Source of the DNA: Microbacterium proteolyticum
GTDB lineage: Bacteria > Actinomycetota > Actinomycetes > Actinomycetales > Microbacteriaceae
Direction of reading: 5' to 3'
DNA length: 64,000 nt
Assembly: GCF_029639405.1 (NCBI RefSeq)
Contig: NZ_CP121274.1
Location: 930,001 to 994,000 of the forward strand
A model generated the notes under the pieces. The model was given only the letters and a program-made list of their open reading frames with translations, did no database searches and had not been told where the DNA came from. This document shows, piece after piece, positions 8,879-20,100 of the stretch; positions within the stretch are counted from its first letter, which is position 1; each line of letters opens with the position of its first letter. Position numbers and translations under genes: made by a program.

Positions 8879-9725
8879 ACGGGTCCGCCGGCTCGTCGAT
8901 CGCCGCGACCTGGTCGGCGCGCACCTCGAGGGCGCCGTCGCCGGTGGAGCGCACCGTTCCGGTCACCGTCACCCACTGCCCGGTCGACGGAGCCGATCCC
9001 GCGGCGGTGATCGGCAGCCGCGCCGTCTGCGCGTCGATCACGCAGTGCGTGATGACGAGCCGCGTGAGGTCGAAGGTCGCCCCGTCCTGCCCGGGGGTGA
9101 TGAACCCGGTGAGGGTGACGGGCTTTCCGTCGAAGGTCTCGGGGTTGGTCGCGTGGGCGAAGATCGCCGACCAGTCGCCGATGCCGAACTGCGAGGTGTC
9201 GCCCGACGCGGCGAGGGTCACGACATCGGAGCCGACGAAGAGCGGCGGCGCGCCGACGTCGCGCGAGACGGCGAGCTCGGCCGACAGCGACGCCGGCGGG
9301 GTGAGGAGCACGGCCACGACCGCTCCCGAGGCGAGGAGGCCGCCGCTGAACGCGGCGAGGCCCGCGACGGTGAGCCGGGGCCGCGCGGCGAGGTGGTCGT
9401 GGGCGGCGACGTCGTGCTCGTCCGGCGCATCGCCGTGGTCATGGTCGGCGTGCGCGAACGCCTCGCGGCGCGCGAGGGCGGGTGCCGCGGAGTGCCCGTG
9501 CTCGTGATCGTGGCCGTGGTCGGCCTCGGCCCCGAGGGGCAGCGCGAACGTCGCGATCGCCCCCACGACGGCCACGACCGCCATCCCCACGGCGAACCAG
9601 GCCGAGTCGGGGTTGACGTACAGCGAGATGCGACCGGTGAGCCACAGCGCGATCGTGGTGACCGCGAGACACGCGGTCAGCCCGACACCGAGCCACCGAG
9701 TGGCCAGAGCACCCGTTCTAGACAA
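8868..9725 (-). CDS. TIGR03943-family protein, His-rich partner of the DUF318 permease
   Basis: A 285-residue protein with two N-terminal membrane helices (about 10-65), a cytoplasmic or external loop rich in His and Asp (DHGHDHEHGHS near 69-79, HADHDHGD near 92-99), a third helix (about 118-140) and a soluble C-terminal domain. TIGR03943 proteins occur beside DUF318 permeases and, in actinobacteria and Bacillus, belong to Zur regulons. The His clusters could bind zinc. It overlaps the permease by 8 bp. The transported substrate of this pair is not established. Confidence 0.85.
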   Translation of the reverse strand: MSRTGALATRWLGVGLTACLAVTTIALWLTGRISLYVNPDSAWFAVGMAVVAVVGAIATFALPLGAEADHGHDHEHGHSAAPALARREAFAHADHDHGDAPDEHDVAAHDHLAARPRLTVAGLAAFSGGLLASGAVVAVLLTPPASLSAELAVSRDVGAPPLFVGSDVVTLAASGDTSQFGIGDWSAIFAHATNPETFDGKPVTLTGFITPGQDGATFDLTRLVITHCVIDAQTARLPITAAGSAPSTGQWVTVTGTVRSTGDGALEVRADQVAAIDEPADPYEY

Positions 9726-10785
9726 GGAGGTTCACCACCGTTCCCAGGGCGAAGGCCGACAGCACCACGATCGCGGTCAACCCGATGAGGACGCGCGTGG
9801 TGAAGGTCGTGCGCAGCAGCGCGTACATCTTCAGGTCGACGACCGGTCCGACGACCAGGAAGGCGACAATCGAGCCGGGGGTGAACGTCGAGGCGAAGGA
9901 CAGCGCGAAGAAGGCGTCGACGTTGGAGCACAGCGACACCACGACGGCCAGCACCATCATCGCCGCGATCGACAGCGCGGGATCGGAGCCGATGGCCAGC
10001 AGCGCGCTACGCGGGATCAGCACCTGCACGGCCCCCGCCACCATCGAGCCGATGATGAGCGCCGGCATCACCGAGCGCAGCTCGACGACGAACTGCGCGA
10101 GCGACCGGCGGCCGCGACCGCCGCGCTCCTGGACGACGATCTCGCACGTCTCGAGGAAGCGCTCGGTGAGGAGCTTGTCGGGATCGGGATGCCGGCTGTA
10201 GAGCCACCCGATGAGGTTCGCGATGAGGAAGCCGCCGACGAGACGAGCGACCAGGATGCCGTCGCTGAAGCCGAACGCGGCGTGCGTGCTGATGATGACG
10301 ATCGGGTTGACGATCGGCGCGGCCACGAGGAAGGTCAGCGTGTCCGAGACCCGGAAGCCGCGCATGAGGAGCCCGCGCGCGAACGGGACGTTGCCGCACT
10401 CGCACACCGGGATGAGCATGCCGAGCAGCGACAGCACCGCCCGGCGCGCCCACGGTGCCCGTGGCATCCACCGCTCGATCGCCCCCGGCGGCACCCACAC
10501 CTGCACGATGATCGACAGCAGCACGCCCAGCACGACGAACGGCAGCGACTCGATCAGGACGCTGAGCGCGAGGGTCAGACCGTCCTGCGCGCGGGTGGGG
10601 AGCGGGGCGGCGAAGAAGGTGGGCGCGAACGCGTCGATGAGGAAGAGCGCGGCGATGACCGCGACGCCCACGCCGAGGCCGACGAGGGTGCGCGCGACGC
10701 CGGAACGCGGGGGTGCCGACGCGACGGAGCGACTAGTCGTCGCCACGCTCACGGGCGCGCGCGAGGGCGCAGTCGGCGCAGACAC
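9718..10785 (-). CDS. DUF318 (YcgR/ArsP-like) permease
   Basis: A 355-residue permease with about eight membrane helices. The motif IPVCECGNVPFARGLL is characteristic of the family, with a second LCSNVDAFFALSFA in the C-terminal half. These permeases pair with TIGR03943 proteins and are zinc-responsive in several phyla. The start is uncertain: GTG 10785 would overlap zur by 53 bp without a clear ribosome site, and GTGs at 10752 and 10746 give a shorter overlap. The signal-free N-terminus makes any of these workable. Confidence 0.85.
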   Translation of the reverse strand: MSAPTAPSRAPVSVATTSRSVASAPPRSGVARTLVGLGVGVAVIAALFLIDAFAPTFFAAPLPTRAQDGLTLALSVLIESLPFVVLGVLLSIIVQVWVPPGAIERWMPRAPWARRAVLSLLGMLIPVCECGNVPFARGLLMRGFRVSDTLTFLVAAPIVNPIVIISTHAAFGFSDGILVARLVGGFLIANLIGWLYSRHPDPDKLLTERFLETCEIVVQERGGRGRRSLAQFVVELRSVMPALIIGSMVAGAVQVLIPRSALLAIGSDPALSIAAMMVLAVVVSLCSNVDAFFALSFASTFTPGSIVAFLVVGPVVDLKMYALLRTTFTTRVLIGLTAIVVLSAFALGTVVNLLV

Positions 10786-11146
10786 CGAAGATGTCGACCA
10801 CGTGCTCGGCCTGCGAGAAGCCGTGCTGGGCGGCGGTGCGCTGCGCCCACTCCTCGACCGCGTCGGCCTCGATCTCGACGGCGACGCCGCACGAACGGCA
10901 GATCAGGTGGTGGTGGTGGCCGCGGGTCTCGCACGCGCGGAACAGGTTCTCGCCCTCGGGGCTCTGCAGGGAGTCGGCGTCGCCCTGCGCGGCGAGTCCC
11001 GCGAGCGCGCGATACACGGTGGCCAGGCCGATGCCGGTGTTCTCGTCGCGCAGGGTGGCGTGCAGCGACTGCGCGCTGACGAAGCCGCCGGCGCCGGCGA
11101 GAGCTTCGCGTACGCGCTCTCGCTGCCACGTGTTGCGCTGGACCAT
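10733..11146 (-). CDS. zur: Zinc uptake regulator, Fur family
   Basis: A 137-residue Fur-family repressor. The winged-helix domain (1-75) includes GLATVYRALAGL. The regulatory part has HHHH at 77-80 and two CxxC pairs (83/86 and 123/126), the structural zinc site of Fur and Zur. Its position between zinc ABC genes and the DUF318 pair argues for Zur over Fur. With zinc bound it would repress the box upstream of znuA. Its own mRNA appears leaderless: TAGACT at 11154-11159 lies 7 bases before the ATG, separating it from znuB upstream. Confidence 0.9.
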   Translation of the reverse strand: MVQRNTWQRERVREALAGAGGFVSAQSLHATLRDENTGIGLATVYRALAGLAAQGDADSLQSPEGENLFRACETRGHHHHLICRSCGVAVEIEADAVEEWAQRTAAQHGFSQAEHVVDIFGVCADCALARARERGDD

Positions 11147-11188
11147 GCCGCCGAGTCTACCGAGGCCAGTGGTGAATCGCCTGGGCGG

Positions 11189-12049
11189 CTACACCGCTCG
11201 GGTGGTGCGGTCGCGCCGCGCCCCCACGACCCGGCAGACGAGGTAGATCACGAACGAGATCGTGGTGATGTAGGGGCTCACCGGCAGGGTCCCCGCGACC
11301 GCGAGAAGCACGCCGCCCACGGCCGACACGAAGCCGAACAGCGCCGCCAGCAGCGGCACCGAGAGCGGACCGGATGCCACCCGCATCGCCGCCGCGGCGG
11401 GCGTCACCAGCAGCGCCATCACCAGCAGCGCGCCGATGATGTGCACGGCGACGGCGACGATGAGTCCGAGCAGCAGCATGAAGCCCAGCGACACCACCGT
11501 CGTCGGCACCCCGCGGGCGGCCGCGGACTGCGGATCGAGCGAATCGAAGCGCAACGGGCGCCAGATCATCAGCAGCGCCACCAGCACGATCAGCCCGATC
11601 ACGACGAGCCAGCCGAGCTGGGCGCTCTGCACCGAGACGATCTGCCCGGTCAGCAGGCTGAACCGGGTGGCGCTCCGGCCGTTGTAGAGCGACAGGCACA
11701 GGATGCCGACACCCAGGCCGAACGGCATGAGCACGCCGATGATCGAGTTCCGGTCGCGCGCGCGGGCTCCGAGCAGGCCGATGATCGCCGCCGCGATGAG
11801 CGACCCGACGATCGACCCGGAGACCACGTCGACGCCGATGAGAAGGGCTACCGCCGCGCCCGCGAAGGACAGCTCGCTGATCCCGTGGACCGCGAACGCC
11901 ATGTCGCGCTGCATGACGAAGACGCCGATGAGTCCGCCGACGAGCCCGAGCACCGCGCCCGCGTAGACGGAGTTCTGCACGAGCTCGAGAATCGCGCCGT
12001 ACTGGCTCACGCCGCCGAACAGCGCGTCGCCCACGTCGGCCCAGTTCAT
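11189..12049 (-). CDS. znuB: Zinc ABC transporter permease
   Basis: A 286-residue ABC-3 family permease with about eight helices. The MQRDMAFAVHGISELSFAGAA region is the conserved core of manganese/zinc permeases. It overlaps znuC by 4 bp (ATGA), giving the order znuA-znuC-znuB in one transcript that reads toward zur. The metal is inferred from the adjacent Zur protein and the His-rich binding protein; manganese is less likely. Confidence 0.92.
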   Translation of the reverse strand: MNWADVGDALFGGVSQYGAILELVQNSVYAGAVLGLVGGLIGVFVMQRDMAFAVHGISELSFAGAAVALLIGVDVVSGSIVGSLIAAAIIGLLGARARDRNSIIGVLMPFGLGVGILCLSLYNGRSATRFSLLTGQIVSVQSAQLGWLVVIGLIVLVALLMIWRPLRFDSLDPQSAAARGVPTTVVSLGFMLLLGLIVAVAVHIIGALLVMALLVTPAAAAMRVASGPLSVPLLAALFGFVSAVGGVLLAVAGTLPVSPYITTISFVIYLVCRVVGARRDRTTRAV

Positions 12050-12858
12050 GCGTCGTCCTCGTCGTGGTGGTGGTGGGCCTCGTCGGCGTCGGGCGCACCC
12101 ACGACGACGAGTCGTCCGCCGGCGCGGGTCACGAAGACCGGTGCGCCGTAGAGGGCGCTGAGCGTCTCGGACGTCAGCACCTCGTCGGGGGTGCCGAGCG
12201 TGAAACGGCCGTGGGCGATGTACAGGATGCGGTCCACGTTCGCCAGAACGGGATTGATGTCGTGGGTGACCAGCAGCACCGCGGCGTCGCGCTCGCGCCG
12301 GTGGCGGTCGATGAGCCGCACCACCGCCTGCTGGTTCGCCAGGTCGAGGCTCGTCAGGGGCTCATCGCACAGCAGCAGGCGGGGGTCGTCGGCGAGTGCC
12401 TGCCCCACGCGGAGCCGCTGCTGCTCGCCGCCGGAGAGCAACCCGACCGGGCGGTCGGCGAACGCGTCGGCGCCCACCGCCGCGAGCAGTTCGTCGATGC
12501 GGGCACGATCCTTGCGGCGCGAGAACGGCAGCCCGAACCGGTGCCCGTCGACCCCGAGCCCGACGATGTCGCGTCCGCGCAGCGGCGTCTCGCGGGGCAG
12601 CGGCCGCTGCTGCGGCACGTAGCCGATGCGGCGGTTGCCGGCACGGCGGACCGGGGCGCCGAGCGCCTCGATCGTGCCGCCGCTCAGCCGCTCGAGGCCG
12701 AGGATGGCCCGGAGCAGCGTCGTCTTGCCCGAGCCGCTGGGACCCAGGACCGCAACGAGCTCGCCGGGCTCGACCTGAAGGTCGAGCCCGGACCACAGCT
12801 CGCGTCCGCCGCGTTCGAGCGCGGCGCCGCGGATGCGCAGGGGGACGGCGTCGCTCAC
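12046..12858 (-). CDS. znuC: Zinc ABC transporter ATPase
   Basis: A 270-residue ABC ATPase: Walker A GPSGSGKTT, signature LSGGEQQR, Walker B LLLCDEPLTSLD and the H-loop LVTHD are all intact. The C-terminus ends in AHHHHDEDDA, a His/Asp tail that may bind zinc. The start is set at GTG 12858, where GTGA overlaps the znuA stop; an upstream ATG at 12903 would overlap znuA by 49 bp. Confidence 0.92.
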   Translation of the reverse strand: MSDAVPLRIRGAALERGGRELWSGLDLQVEPGELVAVLGPSGSGKTTLLRAILGLERLSGGTIEALGAPVRRAGNRRIGYVPQQRPLPRETPLRGRDIVGLGVDGHRFGLPFSRRKDRARIDELLAAVGADAFADRPVGLLSGGEQQRLRVGQALADDPRLLLCDEPLTSLDLANQQAVVRLIDRHRRERDAAVLLVTHDINPVLANVDRILYIAHGRFTLGTPDEVLTSETLSALYGAPVFVTRAGGRLVVVGAPDADEAHHHHDEDDA

Positions 12859-13859
12859 GCCGCCAGGGCGTCCGACAGCGCGGCGATGTTGCTCTGCATC
12901 CACGAGAGGTAAGTCTGGCCCTCGGGAAGCGTCTCGGTGAACTCCAGCACCGGAATGTTCTTGGACTTCGCTTCGTCCATGACCTGCGTGGTCTCGGCAC
13001 CGCCGGTCTGCGGGTTGACGATCATGACCTGGATCTGGCCCGAGTCGATCAGCTGGAGCGACTCCAGCAGCGTAGCGGGCGGGACGTCCTGGCCCTCTTC
13101 GACGGACTCGCTGAACTGGTTCGGGGTCGCGTTCACGAGACCCGCGGCTTCGATGAGGTACACCGGCACGGGCTCGGTGACGAACACCTTCGCCCCGGCA
13201 TCCTTCGCTTCGATCTGACCCAGCGAATCCTCGAGTCCGGCGATCTGCTGCACGAACGCGTCGGCGTTGGCGGTGAAGTCGGCGGCGTGCTCGGGGGCGA
13301 GCTCGCCGAGGTGCTCGGCGATCGCCTTCGCGAGGTCTTCGACGGTGTGCGGGTCGTACCAGACGTGCTCGTTGAAGCCCTCGATGTGGTCGTGGCCGTC
13401 GCCCTCGGCGTGCTCGTGGTCGTGGTCGTCAGCGCTCTCGCTGGGCGCGGCGCTGGCGTCGTCGTGCGACTCGGAACCCGGGTAGTCGTGGTTGTACTCG
13501 ACGGCGGTGAGGACCTCGGCGCTCGAGCCGCTCGCCTCGACCAGGGACTCCATGAACGAGTCGTATCCGGCGCCGTTCTCGATGACGAGCTGCGCACTCT
13601 TGAGCGTCAGCTGGTCCTGGGCGCTGGCCTCGTACTCGTGCGGGTCCTGCGTCGGCGACGTGATGATCGACGTCACGTCGACGAAGTCGCCGCCGATGTC
13701 CTGCGCGATCGAGCCGTAGACATCCGTGGATGCCACGACGGTGACCTTGCCGTCCGCGCTCGGCGTCGACCCGGCCGAGGGCGACGTGCCGGCGCAACCG
13801 GCGAGGGCGAGCACGGAGGCCGCGCCGAGGACGAGGGGGGCGAGCAGGCGTCGGGTCAT
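12855..13859 (-). CDS. znuA: Zinc-binding lipoprotein of the ABC transporter
   Basis: A 334-residue lipoprotein with a lipobox (LALAGC, Cys22). It belongs to the cluster A-I metal-binding proteins (TroA/ZnuA): the DPHEYEAS and HVWYDPHTVEDLA motifs carry metal ligands. Between them is an acidic His-rich loop (DDHDHEHAEGDGHDH), which distinguishes ZnuA from manganese homologues. It captures zinc outside the membrane for ZnuBC. Transcription is probably leaderless: TACAGT at 13867-13872 lies 7 bases upstream of the ATG. A Zur box lies immediately upstream of this -10. Confidence 0.93.
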   Translation of the reverse strand: MTRRLLAPLVLGAASVLALAGCAGTSPSAGSTPSADGKVTVVASTDVYGSIAQDIGGDFVDVTSIITSPTQDPHEYEASAQDQLTLKSAQLVIENGAGYDSFMESLVEASGSSAEVLTAVEYNHDYPGSESHDDASAAPSESADDHDHEHAEGDGHDHIEGFNEHVWYDPHTVEDLAKAIAEHLGELAPEHAADFTANADAFVQQIAGLEDSLGQIEAKDAGAKVFVTEPVPVYLIEAAGLVNATPNQFSESVEEGQDVPPATLLESLQLIDSGQIQVMIVNPQTGGAETTQVMDEAKSKNIPVLEFTETLPEGQTYLSWMQSNIAALSDALAA

Positions 13860-13866
13860 GGCATCC

Positions 13867-13894
13867 ACTGTATCGGTAGTGATAACCGTTCTCA
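13867..13894 (-). promoter_or_regulatory. znuA promoter with Zur box
   Basis: The 15-bp TGATAACCGTTCTCA at 13880-13894 is an inverted repeat (six of seven pairs) around a central C. It closely resembles the actinobacterial Zur box built on TGA-AA and TT-TCA halves. The -10 TACAGT is at 13867-13872, so the box covers the spacer and -35 zone and would block RNA polymerase when Zur-Zn binds. Confidence 0.75.
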
Positions 13895-13958
13895 AACTCA
13901 GGAGCGTGTGTCGAGCGGGCCGGTTTAGGCGCGTGGACGCCGGGGCCGCGCATCCTCG

Positions 13959-14021
13959 ATAAACGCTCTCCGCGCGCAGAAACACGCTCTCCCCGCGTTT
14001 ATGCGCGCGAGAAGCGTTTAT
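13959..14021. repeat. Imperfect inverted repeat downstream of the giant rhamnosidase
   Basis: Two roughly 20-bp arms (ATAAACGCT... at 13959-13978 and ...AGCGTTTAT at 14002-14021) enclose a second, shorter inverted repeat AAACACGC/GCGTTT. It lies between the znuA promoter and the 3' end of the GH78 gene and could terminate the latter, although the stem is AT-rich at its base. The CGTTTAT unit occurs three times. Confidence 0.6.
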
Positions 14022-14113
14022 GCCGGCGTCAGGGACGCGACCGGGCCCCGGAACGCCGCGTCGGCATCCGGCACCACCTCCGGAGAGGGGCGCGGATGCC
14101 GACGCGGGCTTTG

Positions 14114-17100
14114 TCAGTCGAGGTCGGAGGTGTCGACCGGGCGGCGACGGCGGGCGATCACGAAGAGCGCCAGCCCCAGGAGCGTCAGGCCGGCCGCTCC
14201 CCCGACGAGCCACGGCGTGCCCCGCCCATCCGCGCCCGTCACGGCGAGCACGTCCACCGGGATGGAAACGGTGCCCTGCGATTCCCCGCCGGACGTCGAA
14301 CCGTTGCCGGACTGCGCCACCGGCACGAGCACGATCGTGTGGGAGCCCGCTTCGACCGAGGCGGGAACTTTCACGCGCACCGACAGGATGCCGTTCGCGT
14401 CCGTGGTCGCCGTCGTCAGCAGCGTCGGCACCGAGTGCAGTTCGACGGCGACCTGGGAGCCCGCGGCGAACCCGTTCGCCTCGATCACCAGCTCCACACC
14501 GGCGGCGACCTGAACGGGCGCGGGCGCTGCGCCCGCGGTGAGTCGCACCGCGTCGCTGACATTGCCCGCCCGATCGACGGCCCGCACCTGCGCGCCCTCG
14601 CCGAGATCGGCCGGCGCCGCGGCGAGCGAATCCCCCCACGTCGAGCCGTCGGCCGAGTACTGCAGCACTCGGACGCCCGAGCCGCCGTCGGATGCCACGG
14701 CCACGACGCGTCCGTCCGAGCCCAGCCAGCCGCTCAGTCGCGGGCTCGCACCGTCGACGCGCACGTTGCGGACCACCGTCTCGGCCACGTTGCCCGCGCG
14801 ATCGGTCGCCCGGTACGAGAACGCCGTGGTCCCGTCTGGCAGCGCGACCGGCGCGGTGTACGCCGTCCAGTCGCCGTCGCCGAGGCGGTACTCGATCGCC
14901 GCGACCCCGCTGTCGTCGTCCGACGCCTCGAGCGTCACAGATGCACCCGACCGCAGCCAGCCGTCATCGCCCGCACCCGAGATCGTGTCCCACACCAGCG
15001 GTGCGGTCTCATCGCCGACGGTCTCTTCGACCCGCAGCGAGACGGGGTCGCTCGTGACCTCGCCGGCCGCGTTCGTCGCGCGCAGCGCCCACTGCGAGCC
15101 GTCCTGGCCCGCCGCCGCGGTGAAGGACAGCTCGGCGGCGGTGGCGCCGTCGACCGGCATCCACTCCCCCTCGGCGCCCGAACGGGTCAGCCACTGCAGC
15201 GTCGGCTGCGGCGAACCGGCGACGACCGCGGTGAGGGTGACGGTGGCACCCGGGCGCACGGCGACATCAGCGGGCAGGCCCGACACGGTCGGTTCCACCA
15301 GGAGCTGGAAGGCCGCCTCGTCGGACACCACGTAGTCGCCGAACGGGTCCGACACGACCGCGCGGAACCGGTCGCCGTCGGCGACCTGCGCGAACGGCAG
15401 CTCCAAACGGTTCGCGGTCGCGCCAGACACGGTCGTCCACCCGGTGGCCGCCCCCGCCCGCTGCCACTGCACCCGGACCGACGATCCGGCGGTGCCCACC
15501 TCGAAAGCCACGGCAGACGTGTCGCCACCGGTGCGCAGCACATCGCTCGGCTGCGCCGTGATCGACACCTTCGCCGACGAGACCGAGAGCGTGACCTCGT
15601 CGGAGTACACCGGCTGCGCCTGCCCGTTCGAGACACGGGCGCGGAAGACCGCGCCGTCCTCGTCGGCCGTGACGCCGCGCAGGCGCAGCGTCGTTCCGGC
15701 ACCACCGACGACGTCCTGCCACCCGGCATCCGTCCGCTGCTCCCAGACGACCGTCGGGGAAGGGTCGCCCGACACCCCGACGCGGAAGTCCACGTCGGCC
15801 CCCGCGTCGACGCGAGCCGACTGCGGCTGCTGCTCGATGCGCGCGTCGGTGTCGACACCGAAGACCTGCATCTCGGCGAGCTGCAGACGGTGTCCGCCGT
15901 TCGCGTCGCCGCCCTCGTCGGGCGCACCCTGGCCGAGCGTCGTCACCCACACCCGCACGTAACGACCGGTGGTCCCGGCATCCGCGCGATAGGTGCGGGG
16001 CTTGCCGTCGTCGGCGGTCTGCCCGGTGAAGGTCCCCACCGTCGTCCACGTCGAGCCGTCCGCGGACACCTCGAGCTGGAAGTCGCGCGGGAAGTTGCGT
16101 CCGGTCACCGCCGTAGGCTCCGAGCCCGCCGCGGTGCGCGGGTACAGGACGATGCGGGTGACCGGCTGCACCGATCCGAGGTCGACCGACACCCACTCCG
16201 TCGTGTTCGCCGAGGCACGGGCCGGGTCGCTGGTGTAGCCGTGCGCACTCGAGGTCGAGGTGAGCGCCCCGTCGGTGAGCATCGATCGACCCCAGCCCCA
16301 GCCGTCGAGCCAGGTTCCCGCCGACACGCTCTTGCCCTGTGCCAGGTTCGGCGCGGACGGCGAGGAGGAGTCCAGACCCACGGCGTCGATCTGGAACTTG
16401 CCACCCCATGCCTGCGCCCCGTCTGCGCGGAACGATACGGTCACGCCGGTGACGTCCTCGCCCTCGAGCGCCGCCAGGGGCACCACAAGACGGTTCCACT
16501 GGTCGGGGGTGACCGCCTGCTCTACGCTCGCGGTCTTGGTCGCACCCGTCACGACGACACGTCCGACGTAGGTCGAACCGGCACCGCCGTAGCTGTCGAG
16601 ATCCAGGACGAGCGAATGGGCGCCGTCCGTGGAGACCGGCGTGTCCAGCGTCACCGACGTCGATCGCCAGGCACCTCGCTGCGGCGAGCCGTCCGGCGTC
16701 ACCTCGAGGGCCTTGGCTCCCGAGGAGGCACGACCGGGACCGTTGGGGAACGAGCCGACGGATGCCACGGACGAGCTGTTCTCGCCGGCGACCCAGCCCT
16801 CCGTGCCCGACTCGAAGCTGGAGATCAGCTTCGTCGTCGACGGCAGGCACGCGGCGCCGGTCGGGTCGAGACCGCACGAGGCCGAGCCTCGCACGAGCAG
16901 GAGGACATCCTTCTGGACGCTCACCCCGGCACCGTCGGAGACGGTCACCACGGCACGGCCGCTGTCCGCATCCGCCGCCGCGACGAGGGGCACGATCGCG
17001 TCGATCGCACCGCTGGGGGGAACCGTGACGGACACGTCGCCGTCGATCGTCCACCCCGCGGGCAGGCCCGAGACCGAGACGGTCGCGTCGATGGCATCCG

Positions 17101-20100
17101 AGGCCCGCACGTTCGTGAGGGGCACGCGGGCGAAGGCGCGTCCGCCTGCGTCGGCGACCGACGGGTCGATGACGACGTCGCCGACGGCGAGGGCGCTGTC
17201 CACCCGGATGGGCATCTCGATGCGGCGCGCGAGCGTCACGCCGTCGACGACGTAGTCGACCTCGAGCGCGAGCACCTGATCGGACGGCTCCGCCTCGGCC
17301 GGAGCCGAGATCGAGTACGCCGCGGTGGAGGTTCCCCCGGCCGTCACCTGCGCGGGCGTCCAGTCGGCGGTCGTGGCCGCCGTCCATCCGCCCGGCAGCG
17401 ACAGCCGCGAAGCGATCGAGTCGACACCGAGCGAACCGGTGGAGCTCAGCGTGGCCGAAAGGTCGACCGTGCCACCCGGTCGGACGACCGCGTCGGACAG
17501 GCGGGCCGTGAGCGTCGCCCCCGCGCGCTCGCCGATGAACTGCGACAGCGCGTCGATCGCGCGGTCCGCCGGCGTCGCGACGGTCGGCGCCGACACAGCA
17601 TCCAGGCCGGCCTCGTCGACCCCCGTGCGCAGGGCGCGGACGGCGGCCAGCGCACCGGCGGCATCCACGTCCGTCCCGGCCCGGTAGGCCGCCAGGGCCT
17701 TGCCGGTCGCCGTGACCGCGGCGGCGGCACGATCGGTGAGCGCGGCGCGGGCGTCGGCGTCGGAGAGCGCCGCCACGGCCGTCGACGCGGCCGCGGCTGC
17801 GTCACGAGCGGTGACGAGGTCGCCGAAGCGGGCGTCGTGCGCGAAGGAGTAGTCACCGGAGCCGACGGTGATGACGACGTCGTCGCCGTCCTGCGCGATG
17901 GTGTGCACGCCGACGGCCTCGGCGGCCACTCCGCCGGACTCGGTCGTGCCGGCCACCGTCGCACCGGGGAGACGCACGGTCGCGGTGGCCCCGAAGGGCA
18001 CCGACACGTCCATCGAGACGGCGCCGTCGGTGTTCTTCCACGAGATGGCCGCTTCACCGTACGGCGTCTCGCGGGAGGCCTGCGCGTTCGCGACCGTGTC
18101 GGTCACCTTCGGCGCGAAGACGATGTCCTTGTATCCGGTCGAATCCGATGCCTGGTCCAGGCCCGCGACCGCGGTGTAGAGGAAGTCGTCGATGGAGGTG
18201 AACATCGGGTGGTTCAGCGAGTTCGCGCCATCCCAGTCCTCCCAGATGGTGCCGGGGCCGTTGTCGAGCATGTACCCCCAACCCGGCTTCGTGGTGTCGC
18301 GGAGGTTGGCGAGCACGAGGTCGGATCGACCGTTCTGCTCGAGAGCCAGCGGGATGTAGTGGGTGCCCGGAAGACCGCCGGTGAACTTGCCGCCGCGGTC
18401 CTGCACCTTCTTCACGAGGGTGTCGACCACACGCTGGTGCTGCGCCGCCGGCACGATGCCCAGCGTCAGCGGGAACGCCTCGGCGAACTGGCTCGACCCG
18501 TAGCTGTCGACGCCGTTGAAGAACGTGCGGTTGATGGCCGCCTCGATGCGGTCGGCGAGGGCCGAGTACCGCGCGGCGTCATCGGTCTTGCCGAGTCGCT
18601 CCGCGAATCCCGCCACGATCTGGGCGCCCCAGTAGTAGTACCCGGTGCGGAACAGTCGTCCGTCGGTCTGCTCGATCGAGAGCCAGTCGTTGCCCCACTG
18701 CGAGGTCGGGTTGGTGACGATGTCGTCGGTCGTGGTGGTGCCGACGTAGTCGACCCAGTGGGCCATCGCGTCGTAGTTGGCGGCGATGAGTCCGTCGTCG
18801 GCGTAGTCCTGCCACGCGTAGTAGGGCACGAGCACACCGGCGACCGCCCACGCGGGGTCGGAGCCGTTCTCCCAGCCGCCGAGCTCGTTCGGGACGATGT
18901 CGGGGATGCGGCCGTCGGGACGCTGGGCGTCACGGATGTCGGCGGTCCACTTGGTGTAGAACGCGGCCATGTCGTAGTTGCCCATGGTCGCCTCGGCGGC
19001 GACGTGCGCGTCGGCCATCCATCCGCGCTTCTCACGCGTCGGAGTGTCCTCGGGGATGCCGTGCAGACCGTTGACCTGCGTCTGGAGGTCGGCTGTGTGC
19101 AGGCGGTTGAGGATGTCCTCCGACGAGGTGAACGTCCCGACCTTCTCGACGTCGTTGTGGATCTCTTCGGCGACGACCGTGTCGGCCGTCGGGGCGGACG
19201 CCAGCCCCGTGACCTCGGCGTAGCGGAAGCCCGCGTACCCGTAGCTGGGCCGGAAGACGAGGGGCGCACCCGCGCCGGTGACGGTTGCCGTCTGCTGCGC
19301 CCCGATCGCCCCGTTGTCGATGCGGCCGTTGGAGAGCTTCTCGCCGAGCTTCACCGTCACGACCGCACCGGAAGCGATCGTGGTGGTCAGGCGCGTGCGG
19401 CCGGAGATGTTCTGCCCGAAGTCGAGCAGGTACTGGCCGGGCGCGTACTCCGTGATCGACTGCGGCGCGATCTCGCGGATAACGCGCATCGGCTCGTTGG
19501 GAGCGGCATCCAGGACGCCCCGATCGCCCGAGACGACGTCGACGGACTGCCAACCGGTGCCGCCGCCGGTGGGCGTGTCCCACCCGGCGCGGATGAGTCG
19601 GGCGTCGTACTGCTCGCCGTTGTACTTGTGGGCACGGGTCGTGGGGCCGGCGACCGAGGTCCAGGACGAGTCGGTGCCGAACGTCTGGGTCGATCCGTCG
19701 GCGTAGGTCACCACGAGCTGGGCGATGACGTCGGAGTCCTCGCCGATGGTGAAGCCGAGGACGTTCTCACCGGCCTTCAGCTGGGATGCCACGTCGTAGG
19801 TGCGGTAGTACGACCGCTTCCGACTGTCGGTGGGCTGCGTCTCGTACTCGGCGTCGCCCACGCGGTCGCCGTTGAGGAACGGGACGTAGATGCTGCGGTT
19901 CAGGCCGAAGTCCTGGCCGCAGCAGATGCCCTGGCCGTCGTTGCCGCGCTCGTAGGTGCCCCGACCCGAGACGTACAGGCGGGCGCTCGTGGGCTGGCCG
20001 CTGAGGCTGACGACACCGCGCAGGTACGAACCCCCGGTGCCGACCCCGCCGGCCGGGTTGACCCACTGGGCGCTCCAGTCGGAGGCGTCGAGCAGGCCGG

